64,000 bases of DNA from Inquilinus limosus DSM 16000 (GTDB taxonomy: Bacteria > Pseudomonadota > Alphaproteobacteria > DSM-16000 > Inquilinaceae): the NCBI RefSeq assembly GCF_000423185.1, contig NZ_AUHM01000002.1, positions 429,320 through 493,319 of the forward strand, given 5' to 3'. Position numbers and translations under genes: made by a program. Shown here piece after piece: positions 1 to 8,375 of the stretch. The notes under the pieces are model-generated. The model did no database searches, was not told the DNA's origin, and saw only the letters and a program-made list of their open reading frames with translations. Each line of letters starts with the position of its first letter. Position 1 is the first letter of the stretch.

Positions 1-2
1 GC

Positions 3-416
3 CGCCTCGGCGTCGGCATGCACCGCCGCACCCTGCTGGACCGGGTGCCGGTCGGCATCTCCGCGCTCGACGGCATGCTGGAGCAGCTGCGCCACGCCCG
101 TTTCGTCGAGCGCTCCGCCTCCGATACCTGGCTGATCTCGCGCGACCTGCGGGTGACGACGCTGGCCGACCTGATGCGCGGCCTCGGCGTCGGCATGCGC
201 GGCAAGATCGGCGAGGTGCCGGGGCTGGAGGGGCCGTGGCTGCAGGCGCTGGCGGACCGCATCCACGCCGCCGAGGAGGCGCATCAGGACAGCCTGGGCG
301 CGCCGCTGGCGGAGGTGCTGGTCGACGAGCCGCCGGCGGAGCGGCTGGCCGGCCGGCCGCAGAACCCGCCGATCCCGCTGCATCGTTCCCCCACGAATGC
401 GGAAGGCCCGCCGTGA
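3..416 (+). CDS. YihY/BrkB-family inner-membrane protein, C-terminal part only
   Basis: The reading frame is open from the window edge, so this is the 3-prime end of a longer gene. The visible 137 residues have no membrane segments. They look like the cytoplasmic C-terminal tail that follows the six-helix YihY (formerly ribonuclease BN) domain in alphaproteobacteria: a small winged-helix-like stretch with the phrase RFVERSASDTWLISRDL, then a Pro/Ala-rich end. Function of this family is not settled; it is an inner-membrane protein, not a proven RNase. The stop codon (414-416) sits inside a perfect hairpin. The family call rests on the tail alone and would need the upstream sequence to confirm. 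Confidence 0.6.
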   Translation, partial: RLGVGMHRRTLLDRVPVGISALDGMLEQLRHARFVERSASDTWLISRDLRVTTLADLMRGLGVGMRGKIGEVPGLEGPWLQALADRIHAAEEAHQDSLGAPLAEVLVDEPPAERLAGRPQNPPIPLHRSPTNAEGPP

Positions 417-434
417 GCGGCACGGCGGGCCTTC
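402..434. terminator. Perfect 14-bp hairpin between convergent genes
   Basis: Arms 402-415 and 421-434 are exact reverse complements with a 5-nt loop. It overlaps the stop codon of the rightward gene and lies 22 nt past the stop of the leftward gene at 456. No U-tract follows on either side, so it may stabilise 3-prime ends or act as a bidirectional terminator rather than a classical intrinsic one. Confidence 0.6.
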
Positions 435-455
435 GGACGATTGGGATCGTGCGTC

Positions 456-932
456 TCAGCCGTTGACGATCCGCCAGGTGCCGTCGCCCTCGCGGCAGGC
501 GGTGCCGGTGCCGGTCTGGGCCCGGCCCTGGACATAGATGGTCTGGGTGAATTCGCGGCAATCGCGCCCGTATTCCGGGTCCCGGTAGGTGCGGGTCGGG
601 GTGACGGTGCCGTAATTGCCCGAATCCGGGTTGCGCCAGGAGCTCGCGGTGCCGGTCGGGGTGGTCTCGAAGGCCCGGTTGTAGGTCCGCTCGGCATAGA
701 GCTGGTCCGACCGGTCGAGCGAGGCGCCGACCGAGTTGCCGAGCCAGCCGCCGATCAGCACGCCGGCGGCGGTGGCGGCCAGCTTGCCGGTGCCGCTGCC
801 GAACTGCGAGCCCAGCAGGCCGCCGCCCGCGGCGCCGATCAGGGTGCCGGCGCCCTGCTTCGGGCCGAAGTCCTGGCAACCGGCCAGGGCGACCGCACCG
901 GCGAGGGCGACGGCGATGGTAAGCTTCCTCAT
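456..932 (-). CDS. Glycine-zipper outer-membrane lipoprotein (17-kDa antigen type)
   Basis: 158 residues. An N-terminal lipoprotein signal ends in LAGC (Cys19). Residues 27-72 are a glycine-zipper 2TM segment (GAGTLIGAAGGGLLGSQFG and repeats), which in the Rickettsia 17-kDa antigen family packs in the outer membrane. The C-terminal part has conserved-looking aromatic/Cys residues (YRDPEYGRDCREFTQTI) typical of the family's surface domain. Start ATG 932 is preceded by AGGAGG; the open frame extends further upstream but there runs through the pdxH gene on the other strand. Role is likely envelope structure; no specific function can be read. Confidence 0.85.
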   Translation of the reverse strand: MRKLTIAVALAGAVALAGCQDFGPKQGAGTLIGAAGGGLLGSQFGSGTGKLAATAAGVLIGGWLGNSVGASLDRSDQLYAERTYNRAFETTPTGTASSWRNPDSGNYGTVTPTRTYRDPEYGRDCREFTQTIYVQGRAQTGTGTACREGDGTWRIVNG

Positions 933-1049
933 AATCTCCGATCCTCCTGGGATGCCCGCAGCGGGCATCGGACCTGTCCTGGCCGCCATGGACTTCACGG
1001 CGTCGATCCCTAATGTAGCCAAAATTCGACCGAATGAAGGCCGTGCGCC

Positions 1050-1727
1050 ATGACGACGCCCCCCTCGCCCGCCCCGAATCCCGGCAGTGCCGCAAGCGAA
1101 CCCGCCAACGTGGATTTCGTTCCGCCGGAAGACCCGTTCGCGCTGTTCGAAACCTGGTTTGCCCTGGCCTCGGCGCATGAGATCAACGACCCGAACGCCA
1201 TGGCGCTGGCGACCGCGACGGCGGAAGGCGTGCCTTCGGTCCGGACGGTACTGCTGAAAGGCGTCGACGACGCCGCGGCGGAAGCCCGCGGCTTCGTCTT
1301 CTACACCAATCTGGAGAGCCGCAAGGGCGAGGAGCTGGCGCGCAACCCGCGGGCGGCGCTGTGCTTCTACTGGAAGAGCCTGCGCCGGCAGATCCGGATC
1401 GAGGGGCCGGTGACGCCGGTCGAGCCGGCGGAGGCCGACGCCTATTTCGCCAGCCGCCCGCGCGGCAGCCGGATCGGCGCCTGGGCCTCGGCCCAGTCGC
1501 GGCCGCTGGCCGACCGGGCGACGCTGGAATCGGCGGTGGCCGAGGTGACCCGGCGCTTCGGGCCGGAGGAGGCGGACGGGCCGGTGCCGCGGCCGCCGCA
1601 CTGGTCCGGCTTCCGCCTGGTGCCATGGCGGATCGAGTTCTGGCAGGAGCGGCCCTATCGCCTGCACGACCGCGTGGTCTACGAGCCGGGCCGGGACGGC
1701 TGGCGCCACCATCGGCTGTACCCGTGA
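1050..1727 (+). CDS. pdxH: Pyridoxamine 5'-phosphate oxidase PdxH
   Basis: 225 residues, the usual family length. It oxidises pyridoxine or pyridoxamine 5'-phosphate to pyridoxal 5'-phosphate using FMN and O2. Family signatures are all present: SVRTVLLKG near residue 65, [15 protein letters not shown] (FMN phosphate region), [25 protein letters not shown], and the C-terminal IEFWQ...RLHDR...W substrate-binding block. The stop overlaps the GTG of the next gene by four bases, so the two are probably co-translated. Confidence 0.97.
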   Translation: MTTPPSPAPNPGSAASEPANVDFVPPEDPFALFETWFALASAHEINDPNAMALATATAEGVPSVRTVLLKGVDDAAAEARGFVFYTNLESRKGEELARNPRAALCFYWKSLRRQIRIEGPVTPVEPAEADAYFASRPRGSRIGAWASAQSRPLADRATLESAVAEVTRRFGPEEADGPVPRPPHWSGFRLVPWRIEFWQERPYRLHDRVVYEPGRDGWRHHRLYP

Positions 1728-2665
1728 CGGACGCCGTCCAGAACGGCGGCGAACAGGCCAGACGCGACCGGCTGCTGCGCCTGGCCACGGCGATCAGCGT
1801 CTCGGTCGCCTCCACCCTGGCCCTGCTGAAGCTGGCCGCCTGGCTGGTCACCGGGTCGGCCGCGATCCTGTCCTCGCTGCTGGACAGCCTGGTCGACATC
1901 GCCGCCTCCGGCATCCTGATGATCAGCGTGCGCCATGCGCTGCGGCCGCCGGACCGGTCGCACCGCTTCGGCCACGGCAAGGCCGAGCCGCTGGGCGCCG
2001 TCGCCCAGGCCGCCTTCGTCGGCGGCTCGGCCCTGCTGCTGATCTTCGAATCGGCCGGCCGCTTCATCACCCCGGCGCCGATCGCCGAGGTGCCGCTGGG
2101 CATTGCGGTCATGGTCGTGTCGGTGGTCGCCACCGTCGCGCTGGTGCTGTTCCAGCGCGCCGTCGCCCGCCGTACCGATTCGACCGCCATCGCCGCCGAC
2201 CGGCTGAACTATGTCGGCGACACCGCCACCAGCCTGGTGGTGCTGGCGGTGCTGGTGATCGGCCAGCAGCCGGGCTGGCTGTGGCTGGACCCGGCCGCCG
2301 CGATCGGCGTGGCGCTATGGCTGCTGGTCAGCGCCGCCCGCATCGCCCGCCGCGCCGCCGACCATCTGATGGACCGCGAGCTGCCGCGGGAGGACCGGGA
2401 CCGGATCGCCGCCATCGTCCGTGCCGACCCGGAGGTGGCGGGCCTGCACGACATGCGCACCCGCAGCGCCGGCGGCACCCGCTTCATCGAGCTGCATGTC
2501 GAGATGGATGGCGCCCTGACCCTGTGGCAGGCCCACACCGTCTGCGACCGCCTCGAGGCCGCGCTGTCCGACGCCTTCCCCGACGCCGAGGTGATCCTGC
2601 ACCAGGAGCCGGCCGGGCTGGACGACGAGCGGCTGGACCACCGCATCTTCAAGCGCCGAGGCTAG
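1724..2665 (+). CDS. Cation diffusion facilitator (FieF/YiiP-like metal exporter)
   Basis: 313 residues, six predicted membrane helices and a C-terminal metal-sensing domain. It should exchange cytoplasmic divalent metal (Zn, Fe, Cd or Mn) for protons. The layout matches E. coli FieF: DSLVD in TM2 (Asp54, Asp58), HRFGHGKAE loop, and CTD histidines in [14 protein letters not shown] and ILHQEP. The TM5 half of the transport site reads RLNYVGD, with Asn162 where FieF has His153, so the site is DD-ND rather than DD-HD. GTG 1724 is chosen because it gives a four-base overlap with pdxH and a normal N-terminus. Confidence 0.93.
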   Translation: MTDAVQNGGEQARRDRLLRLATAISVSVASTLALLKLAAWLVTGSAAILSSLLDSLVDIAASGILMISVRHALRPPDRSHRFGHGKAEPLGAVAQAAFVGGSALLLIFESAGRFITPAPIAEVPLGIAVMVVSVVATVALVLFQRAVARRTDSTAIAADRLNYVGDTATSLVVLAVLVIGQQPGWLWLDPAAAIGVALWLLVSAARIARRAADHLMDRELPREDRDRIAAIVRADPEVAGLHDMRTRSAGGTRFIELHVEMDGALTLWQAHTVCDRLEAALSDAFPDAEVILHQEPAGLDDERLDHRIFKRRG

Positions 2666-2734
2666 CGGCTGGGTTCGACCCGGCCCCAGGCGCCTGCTAG
2701 GCTGCGGCCCAGCGATCAGCGAGGGAGCCCCACC

Positions 2735-3307
2735 GTGCCGCAGCCCGATCACGTCATGGCCTTCCCGATCCCGGACGAGGCGGCGCTCGACGAGGATCTC
2801 AAGGCCTATTACGCCAAGTGCCTGGAGAAGCTGGGGCTGGTGCCGAACGTGATCCGCGCCTACAGCCTGCGGCCGAAGAAGCTCCGCAACTTCATCGCCA
2901 CCTACAACGAGCTGATGCTGGGCGACAGCGGGCTGTCGAAGCTGGAGCGGGAGATGATCGCCGTCACCGTCTCCTCTGCCAACCGCTGCTACTACTGCCT
3001 GGTGGCGCACGGCCAGGCGGTGCGCCGTCTGTCGGAGGACCCGGAGCTGGGCGAGATGCTGGCCTTCAACCACCGCGTCGCCCGGCTGCCGCCGCGCCAC
3101 CGCGCCATGCTGGACTTCGCCTGGCTTCTGACCACCGAGCCGCACCGGGTCGACGATGCCGAGCGCGCGGCGCTGCGCGAGCACGGCTTCTCCGACGAGG
3201 ACATCTTCGACATCTGCGACGTGGTCGGCTTCTTCAACATGTCGAACCGGGTCGCCTCGGGCGTCGACATGATGCCGAACCGCGATTATCACGCCATGGA
3301 CCGCTGA
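2735..3307 (+). CDS. AhpD-like peroxidase-related protein (carboxymuconolactone decarboxylase fold)
   Basis: 190 residues. An all-helical AhpD-type fold with the redox CxxC motif in NRCYYCLVAHG at about residues 88-98, followed by the proton-relay His. The family reduces peroxides through the CxxC pair, usually with a lipoylated partner. The N-terminal PIPDE..L......Y.KC...LG.VPNV pattern matches the peroxidase-related subfamily. GTG 2735 has GAGGGAG eight bases upstream. It sits 18 nt before sppA and may share its transcript. Confidence 0.88.
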   Translation: MPQPDHVMAFPIPDEAALDEDLKAYYAKCLEKLGLVPNVIRAYSLRPKKLRNFIATYNELMLGDSGLSKLEREMIAVTVSSANRCYYCLVAHGQAVRRLSEDPELGEMLAFNHRVARLPPRHRAMLDFAWLLTTEPHRVDDAERAALREHGFSDEDIFDICDVVGFFNMSNRVASGVDMMPNRDYHAMDR

Positions 3308-3325
3308 TTCCGGGCAGGACGCATC

Positions 3326-5071
3326 ATGGGCCGCTTCATCCGCGCCATCCTCATCATCTTCGGCGTGCTGTTCCTGCTGCTGCTCGCCGTCATCGGCGGC
3401 ACGGCCTGGTACTTGGCGACGCGGTCGCCGCAGCTGCCGAAGGGCGATCTGGCCCTGGTCCTCGACCTCCGCCGCGGCGTGCCCGACCAGGTCCCGGGCA
3501 GCGGCTTCAGCCTGACCCGCACCCCGCTGACGCTGCACCAGACCATCGACGCGATCGACCGCGCCGCCGCCGACCCGCGGATCGGCGCCATCGTCGCCCG
3601 GCTGGCGCCGGATGCGGTGCCGCTGGCCTCGGCGCAGGAGCTGCGCGACGCCGTCGACCGGGCGCGGCGGGCCGGCAAGCTGACCGTGGCCCATGCCGAC
3701 GATTTCGGCAGCGCCGGGCCCGGCAATGTCGCGATCTATCTCGCCGCCGGCTTCGACCAGACGCTGATGATGCCGCAGGGCGGCGTCGGCCTGACCGGCA
3801 TCTCGGTCGAGGTGCCCTTCGTCCGCGACCTCCTGGACACTGTCGGCATCCAGCCCGAGGTCAGCAAGCGCGGCCAGTACAAATCGGCCCCCGAGACCTT
3901 CACCGAGCGCGACTTCACCCCGGCCAGCCGGGCGATGAACGAGGCCATCGCCCAGGGGCTGTACGAGCAGCTGATCGCCGGCATCGCCCAGGGCCGGGCC
4001 CTGCCGCCCGACGAGGTCAAGCGCCTGATCGACGACGGCCCCTACACCGCCAAGGAAGCGGTCGACGCGCGGCTGATCGACAAGCTGGCCTATTGGGACG
4101 AGGTCGACGGGCTGGTCGATGCCCGGGCCGGCCGCAAGCTGGCCGAGGTCAAGGCCAGCGACTATCTCGCCGCGACCGAGCCGGAGGAGGGCCGCGACCT
4201 GCCGCGGATCGCGGTGATCTACGCCAGCGGGCCGATCGTCGACGACCCTTCCGACGGCAGCCTGGATCGCCGGATCGTCGGCCATGAGCTGGCCGAGACC
4301 ATCGACGATGCGGTCGGGGACGGCCGGATCAAGGCGATCGTGCTGCGCATCGACAGCCCCGGCGGCTCGGTCGTCGCCTCGGCGCTGATCGGCCGGGCGG
4401 TCGAGCGGGCGCGCGACAGCGGCAAGCCGATCGTGGTGTCGATGGGCGAGACCGCGGCCTCGGGCGGCTACTGGATCGCCGCCCAGGCCAAGGCGATCGT
4501 GGCCGAGCCTTCGACCCTGACCGGGTCGATCGGCATCTTCGCCGGCAAGCCGGTGCTGCAGGCGCTGTGGAAGAAGGTCGGCGTCAACTGGGGCAGCGTG
4601 CAGCGCGGCCGCAACGCCGGGATCTGGACCCTGAACGAGCCCATGAATGCCGGCGAGAAGGGCCGGTTCGAGGCCGGGATCGACGCCGGATACGACGCCT
4701 TCATCCAGCTGGTGGCCAAGGGCCGCGGCCTGGAGCCCCGGGCGGTGGACTCGGTCGCCCAGGGCCGGGTCTGGCTGGGCAGCGAGGCGGCGAAGAACGG
4801 GCTGGTCGACCGGCTGGGCGGCCTCGACGCCGCCATGGTCATCGCCCGCCAGGCGATCGGCCTCGGTCCCGACGCCAAGGTGGTGGTGGAGCGGCTGCCG
4901 CGGCCGCGCTCGACGCTGGAGACGCTGCGCCGGCTGGTCTCGGGCAGCCCGTTCGGCGAAGGGGCGCTGATCGAGGCCGGCCTGGGACCGGTCACGGAAC
5001 GCCTCGGCGCCTTCGCCGCCGCCACGGACGGGCCGGTCGCGGCCATGCCGCCGCTGCTGCTGGGACGGTAG
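3326..5071 (+). CDS. sppA: Signal peptide peptidase SppA, 67-kDa type
   Basis: 581 residues in two tandem halves as in E. coli SppA. An N-terminal membrane anchor (residues 5-30) holds the protein in the inner membrane facing the periplasm, where it degrades cleaved signal peptides. The general base Lys186 is in RGQYKSAPE (first half) and the nucleophile Ser379 in ETAASGGYW (second half), the Ser-Lys dyad of the family. The oxyanion-type DSPGGSV is near residue 344. The gene ends in front of a hairpin at 5076-5106. Confidence 0.95.
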   Translation: MGRFIRAILIIFGVLFLLLLAVIGGTAWYLATRSPQLPKGDLALVLDLRRGVPDQVPGSGFSLTRTPLTLHQTIDAIDRAAADPRIGAIVARLAPDAVPLASAQELRDAVDRARRAGKLTVAHADDFGSAGPGNVAIYLAAGFDQTLMMPQGGVGLTGISVEVPFVRDLLDTVGIQPEVSKRGQYKSAPETFTERDFTPASRAMNEAIAQGLYEQLIAGIAQGRALPPDEVKRLIDDGPYTAKEAVDARLIDKLAYWDEVDGLVDARAGRKLAEVKASDYLAATEPEEGRDLPRIAVIYASGPIVDDPSDGSLDRRIVGHELAETIDDAVGDGRIKAIVLRIDSPGGSVVASALIGRAVERARDSGKPIVVSMGETAASGGYWIAAQAKAIVAEPSTLTGSIGIFAGKPVLQALWKKVGVNWGSVQRGRNAGIWTLNEPMNAGEKGRFEAGIDAGYDAFIQLVAKGRGLEPRAVDSVAQGRVWLGSEAAKNGLVDRLGGLDAAMVIARQAIGLGPDAKVVVERLPRPRSTLETLRRLVSGSPFGEGALIEAGLGPVTERLGAFAAATDGPVAAMPPLLLGR

Positions 5072-5075
5072 CTCC

Positions 5076-5106
5076 AGGTTGGGTTCGCGGACCGCGAACC
5101 CAACCT
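5076..5106. terminator. Perfect 14-bp hairpin between sppA and the VOC gene
   Basis: Arms 5076-5089 and 5093-5106 are exact reverse complements around a 3-nt loop. It follows the sppA stop by 4 nt and lies 55 nt beyond the stop of the convergent gene. No U-run follows. Position and perfect pairing suggest a shared transcript end. Confidence 0.65.
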
Positions 5107-5161
5107 ACGGAGTGATCCGCCGACCCTTCGAACCGGCCGCCGATGACGTCATCATCGCCGT

Positions 5162-5770
5162 TTACAGCGGCAGCTCCTGGCCCGCCTGCTCGCGGACGAT
5201 GTATTCGGCGTACCAGTCCGGCCAGTTCGCGTCGTGCTGCCCGCCGTTCCGCTTCTCGTGCTCGCCATGCGCGGCCGCCGCACGCCGCAGCGCGGCCGCA
5301 AGCTCCTTGGAAGACGTGAAGGTGGTGTCGCCCGCCTCCACCCGCCCGGGCAGGCGGTGGGTGACCTCCTGGATCAGCCACTCATTGCCGTCCGGATCCT
5401 TGAACGAGGCCCAGGAGGCGTAGCTGCGGCGGGTCGGCTCCGGCCCGCTGCGGCGCTGGCCCGCCTCGTCGTAGTGGTAGACCTCGCCGACCTCGATGCC
5501 GCGGGCGGCGAGCTCGGCACGCGTCGCCACGATGTCGGAGACGATGAAGTGGGGAGCCACCGTGACACCCCGGCCGAAGATCACCGAGGCCGGGGAGCCC
5601 GGAGGGGTGACCTGGATGACCCGGAAATCGTCGCGGACGATGTCGGCATCGAGCCGCCAGCCCAGATCGCCATAGAAGCGCTTGGCGCGGTCGACATCGG
5701 AGACCGGGATGGTGACGACCTCGAGCTTCAGCTCGGGGGCAGCTTCGCTGCGCGGATCGGTGTCGCTCAT
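5162..5770 (-). CDS. VOC-superfamily (glyoxalase/bleomycin-resistance type) protein
   Basis: 202 residues. The first ~130 residues are a VOC domain: LEVVTIPVSDVDRAKRFYGDLGW at the start and FKDPDGNEWLIQEVTHRL at the end of the fold, giving the usual His/Glu-type metal ligands. A 65-residue hydrophilic extension follows that I do not recognise (ends WPDWYAEYIVREQAG); similar tails occur on VOC proteins annotated only as glyoxalase. ATG 5770 has AAGGAG upstream. It is divergent from a MarR regulator and the two operator-like boxes between them suggest it is the regulator's target. Confidence 0.85.
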   Translation of the reverse strand: MSDTDPRSEAAPELKLEVVTIPVSDVDRAKRFYGDLGWRLDADIVRDDFRVIQVTPPGSPASVIFGRGVTVAPHFIVSDIVATRAELAARGIEVGEVYHYDEAGQRRSGPEPTRRSYASWASFKDPDGNEWLIQEVTHRLPGRVEAGDTTFTSSKELAAALRRAAAAHGEHEKRNGGQHDANWPDWYAEYIVREQAGQELPL

Positions 5771-5832
5771 GTCCTGCTCCTTGGGTTGAGAGGCTCGCGG
5801 ATCTGCGCGCCCCGAATGATCGTGTCCGTTTC

Positions 5833-5854
5833 AATCGGACGCGATCTACATAGG
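5833..5854. promoter_or_regulatory. MarR/OhrR-type operator box 1
   Basis: A 22-bp sequence containing ATCG-N4-CGAT, repeated with 18/22 identity at 5889-5910. It lies 63 nt before the VOC gene start and overlaps its likely promoter region. Two boxes of this kind in a divergent regulator/target gap are typical of MarR-family autoregulation. Confidence 0.6.
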
Positions 5855-5888
5855 CTAACCGATTTCTTCCGTCAACATCTTCCGATTT

Positions 5889-5910
5889 AATCGCGTGCGA
5901 TCTATATAGG
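5889..5910. promoter_or_regulatory. MarR/OhrR-type operator box 2
   Basis: Second copy of the box, with palindromic core ATCGCGTGCGAT followed by CTATATAGG. It ends 28 nt before the marR GTG; TATATA inside it could serve as a -10 element, so bound repressor would block the regulator's own promoter. Same orientation as box 1, centre-to-centre distance 56 bp. Confidence 0.6.
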
Positions 5911-5938
5911 AAGAGCACCACACGACACGAGGGCGGCT

Positions 5939-6433
5939 GTGACCAAATCCGAACCACGCGACAGGGCGATGCCGAAGCTGGCCGATTTCCTATGCTTCGC
6001 GGTCTATTCGGCGAATCTCGCCTATGGGCGTGCCTACAAGCCCATCCTCGACGAGCTCGGCCTCACCTACACCCAGTGGATCACGATCGTCGCCCTTTGG
6101 GAGGACGACAATCAGACGGTCAAGGGCCTCGGGGAGAAGCTGTTCCTGGAGTCGAACACGCTGACGCCGATCCTCAAGAAGCTCGAGGAGCTCGGCTATC
6201 TCCGCCGCCGGCGCGACCCCGCCGACGAGCGGCAGGTGATCGTGAGCCTGACCGAGGAAGGGCGCCGCCTGCGCGAGAAGGGCGCGCAGCGGGATCTGGT
6301 CGCCGCGACGGGCCTGGAGGCGGACGAGTTCAGGAAGACGCAGAAGACCGTTGTCAAGATCCGCGACAACCTGATCAAGCACATGCACGGGCAGCGAGCG
6401 GAGGAGCAGGGAGGCGACGCCAAGGCGCGGTGA
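5939..6433 (+). CDS. MarR-family regulator, OhrR-like redox type
   Basis: 164 residues. Winged-helix MarR fold with TVKGLGEKLFLESNTLTPILKKLEELGYLRR (recognition helix) and the wing DPADERQVIVSLTEEG. The N-terminal FLCFAVYSANLAYGRAYKP places a cysteine (Cys19) at the position of the peroxide-sensing Cys of OhrR, so it may sense organic hydroperoxides or reactive electrophiles. GTG 5939 has GAGGGCGG upstream; an ATG ten codons later is an alternative. Likely represses itself and the divergent VOC gene. Confidence 0.9.
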   Translation: MTKSEPRDRAMPKLADFLCFAVYSANLAYGRAYKPILDELGLTYTQWITIVALWEDDNQTVKGLGEKLFLESNTLTPILKKLEELGYLRRRRDPADERQVIVSLTEEGRRLREKGAQRDLVAATGLEADEFRKTQKTVVKIRDNLIKHMHGQRAEEQGGDAKAR

Positions 6434-6455
6434 ACGCGACCGGCCGGGCGCCGGC

Positions 6456-7199
6456 TCACCCCTCGAACCGGCCGCCGATCAGGAACTCGACATTGCCCTC
6501 CGGGCCGGTGATCGGGCTTTCGGTGACGCCCAGCACCCGCCAGCCCGGACGGGCGGCGAGCCAGGCGGCGATACGGTCGCAGACCTCGCGGTGGAGGTCC
6601 GGGTCGCGCACCACCCCGCCCTTGCCGACCCGGTCCGGCCCGACCTCGAATTGCGGCTTGATCAGCGCCACCAGCCAGGCGCCCGGCGCGGCCAGGGCCA
6701 GCGGTGCCGGCAGCACGGTCTCGAGCCCGATGAAGCTGGCGTCGCAGACGACGATGCCGATCGGGTCGGGGACCATCGCCCGGTCCAGGTGGCGGGCGTT
6801 GGTCCGCTCCAGCACCATCACCCGCGGGTCCTGGCGCAGCGACCAGGCCAGCTGGCCGTGGCCGACATCGACGGCGTAGACCTTCGCCGCGCCGCGGTGC
6901 AGCAGCACGTCGGTAAAGCCGCCGGTCGAGGCGCCGACATCGAGCCCGACCAGCCCGGCCGGGTCGATGCCGAAATGATCCAGGCCCTTGACCAGCTTCA
7001 GCCCACCGCGGCTGACCCAGGGATGGTCGCGGCCGCGCACCGACAGCGCCTCTGGCTGCGCGATGCCGTCCCCCGGCTTCTCGACCCGGCGCGTGCCCTC
7101 ATAGACCAGGCCCGCCAGGATCAGCGCCTGGGCCCGGGCCCGGCTTTCCGCCAGGCCGCGCTCGACCAGCACCAGATCCGCCCGCGGCCGCTTCGCCAT
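6456..7199 (-). CDS. tlyA: TlyA-family rRNA 2'-O-methyltransferase / hemolysin-like
   Basis: 247 residues. An N-terminal S4 RNA-binding domain (ADLVLVERGLAESRARAQALILAGLVYEG) precedes an FtsJ-like Rossmann methyltransferase domain with the SAM motif GLDVGASTGGFTDVLL and the K-D-K-E type residues (DVGHGQLAW, VCDASFIGLETV, ALIKPQFEVG). TlyA methylates 16S and 23S rRNA in mycobacteria, where its loss gives capreomycin resistance. ATG 7199 is preferred over ATG 7205 because a GGGGGA lies six bases upstream of the former. Confidence 0.92.
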   Translation of the reverse strand: MAKRPRADLVLVERGLAESRARAQALILAGLVYEGTRRVEKPGDGIAQPEALSVRGRDHPWVSRGGLKLVKGLDHFGIDPAGLVGLDVGASTGGFTDVLLHRGAAKVYAVDVGHGQLAWSLRQDPRVMVLERTNARHLDRAMVPDPIGIVVCDASFIGLETVLPAPLALAAPGAWLVALIKPQFEVGPDRVGKGGVVRDPDLHREVCDRIAAWLAARPGWRVLGVTESPITGPEGNVEFLIGGRFEG

Positions 7200-7291
7200 C
7201 GCCATCCCCCGTCGCGTCTCGCGCCGGTTTACACCCTTTGCCGTCTGAGGTGAGATCGGTTTACGCCCCGCGCCCGCCGGAGGGACCGCCC

Positions 7292-8365
7292 GTGAGCCCC
7301 TGCAACTTCGCCATCGTCGGCCCCGGCTGGCGCACCGAGTTCTTCCTGCGCGTCGCCCGGGCGCTGCCGGACCGCTTCCGCGTCGACGGCGTGGTGGTGC
7401 GCGACCCGGCCCGCGGCGCCGCCTTCGAGGCACAATGGGGCCTGCCGACCTTCCGCACCACCGAGGCGCTGCTGCGCCTGACGCGGCCGCGCTTCGTCGT
7501 GGTGTCGGTGTCGCAGCCGGCCGCGCCCGGGGTGATCGCCGAGCTGGCGGCGGAGGGCCTGCCGGTGCTGACCGAGACGCCGCCGGCGCCCGACCTGGAC
7601 GGGCTGCTGCAGCTCTGGGAGCTGGTCCGCGGCGGCGCCCGCATCCAGGTGGCCGAGCAGTATTTCCTGCAGCCGACCCACGCCGCCCGGCTGGCGCTGA
7701 TCGCCGCCGGCCGCATCGGCACGCCGAGCCACGCCCATGTCGCGGTGGCGCACGGCTATCACGGCACCAGCCTGATCCGGAAGTATCTCGGCCTGCGGTT
7801 CGAGAATGCGACGATCCGGGCGCAGGGCTTCACCAGCCCGATCGTCGCCGGCCCGACCCGGGCGGGACCGCCGGACGAGCTTCGCATCACCCGATCCGAG
7901 CAGACCATCGCGACGCTGGATTTCGGCGACCGGCTGGCGGTGTTCGACTTCACCGGCGACCAGTACCACCACTGGATCCGGTCGCCGCGCCTCCTGGTCC
8001 GGGGCGAGCGCGGCGAGATCAAGGACGACGAGCTGCGCTTCCTGCAGGACCACCGCACCCCGGTGACGCTGCGCCTGCTGCGCCAGGACGCCGGGCAATA
8101 TGCCGACATCCAGGGCCATCACCTGGTCGGCATCCTGGCTGGGACGGAGTGGGTCTACCGCAACCCCTTCACCGGGACGCGGCTGAACGACGACGAGATC
8201 GCGGTCGGGGCCTGCCTGGCCGGCATGGCCCGCACCGTCGAGACGGGAGAGGAGATCTACGGCTTCGCCGAAGCGGCGCAGGACCAGTATCTGGCGCTGT
8301 CGATCGCGGCGGCGAAGGCTTCGGGCCAGCCGGTGCGGACCGAGACCCAGCCCTGGGCGGGCTGA
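7292..8365 (+). CDS. Gfo/Idh/MocA-family oxidoreductase, catalytic Lys missing
   Basis: 357 residues. N-terminal Rossmann domain starts NFAIVGPGWRTEFFLR (GxGxxx nucleotide-binding variant) and the C-terminal GFO/IDH/MocA beta-sheet domain runs from about residue 125 with GRIGTPSHAHVAVAHGYHG. The family reduces or oxidises sugars and cyclitols with NAD(P). The hallmark EKP motif is replaced by ETP (Glu95-Thr96-Pro97), removing the conserved lysine. GTG 7292 with CGGAGGGA eight bases upstream fits a start just before the Rossmann strand. No carbohydrate operon surrounds it, so the substrate is unknown. Confidence 0.85.
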   Translation: MSPCNFAIVGPGWRTEFFLRVARALPDRFRVDGVVVRDPARGAAFEAQWGLPTFRTTEALLRLTRPRFVVVSVSQPAAPGVIAELAAEGLPVLTETPPAPDLDGLLQLWELVRGGARIQVAEQYFLQPTHAARLALIAAGRIGTPSHAHVAVAHGYHGTSLIRKYLGLRFENATIRAQGFTSPIVAGPTRAGPPDELRITRSEQTIATLDFGDRLAVFDFTGDQYHHWIRSPRLLVRGERGEIKDDELRFLQDHRTPVTLRLLRQDAGQYADIQGHHLVGILAGTEWVYRNPFTGTRLNDDEIAVGACLAGMARTVETGEEIYGFAEAAQDQYLALSIAAAKASGQPVRTETQPWAG

Positions 8366-8375
8366 GGCCCGCCGG

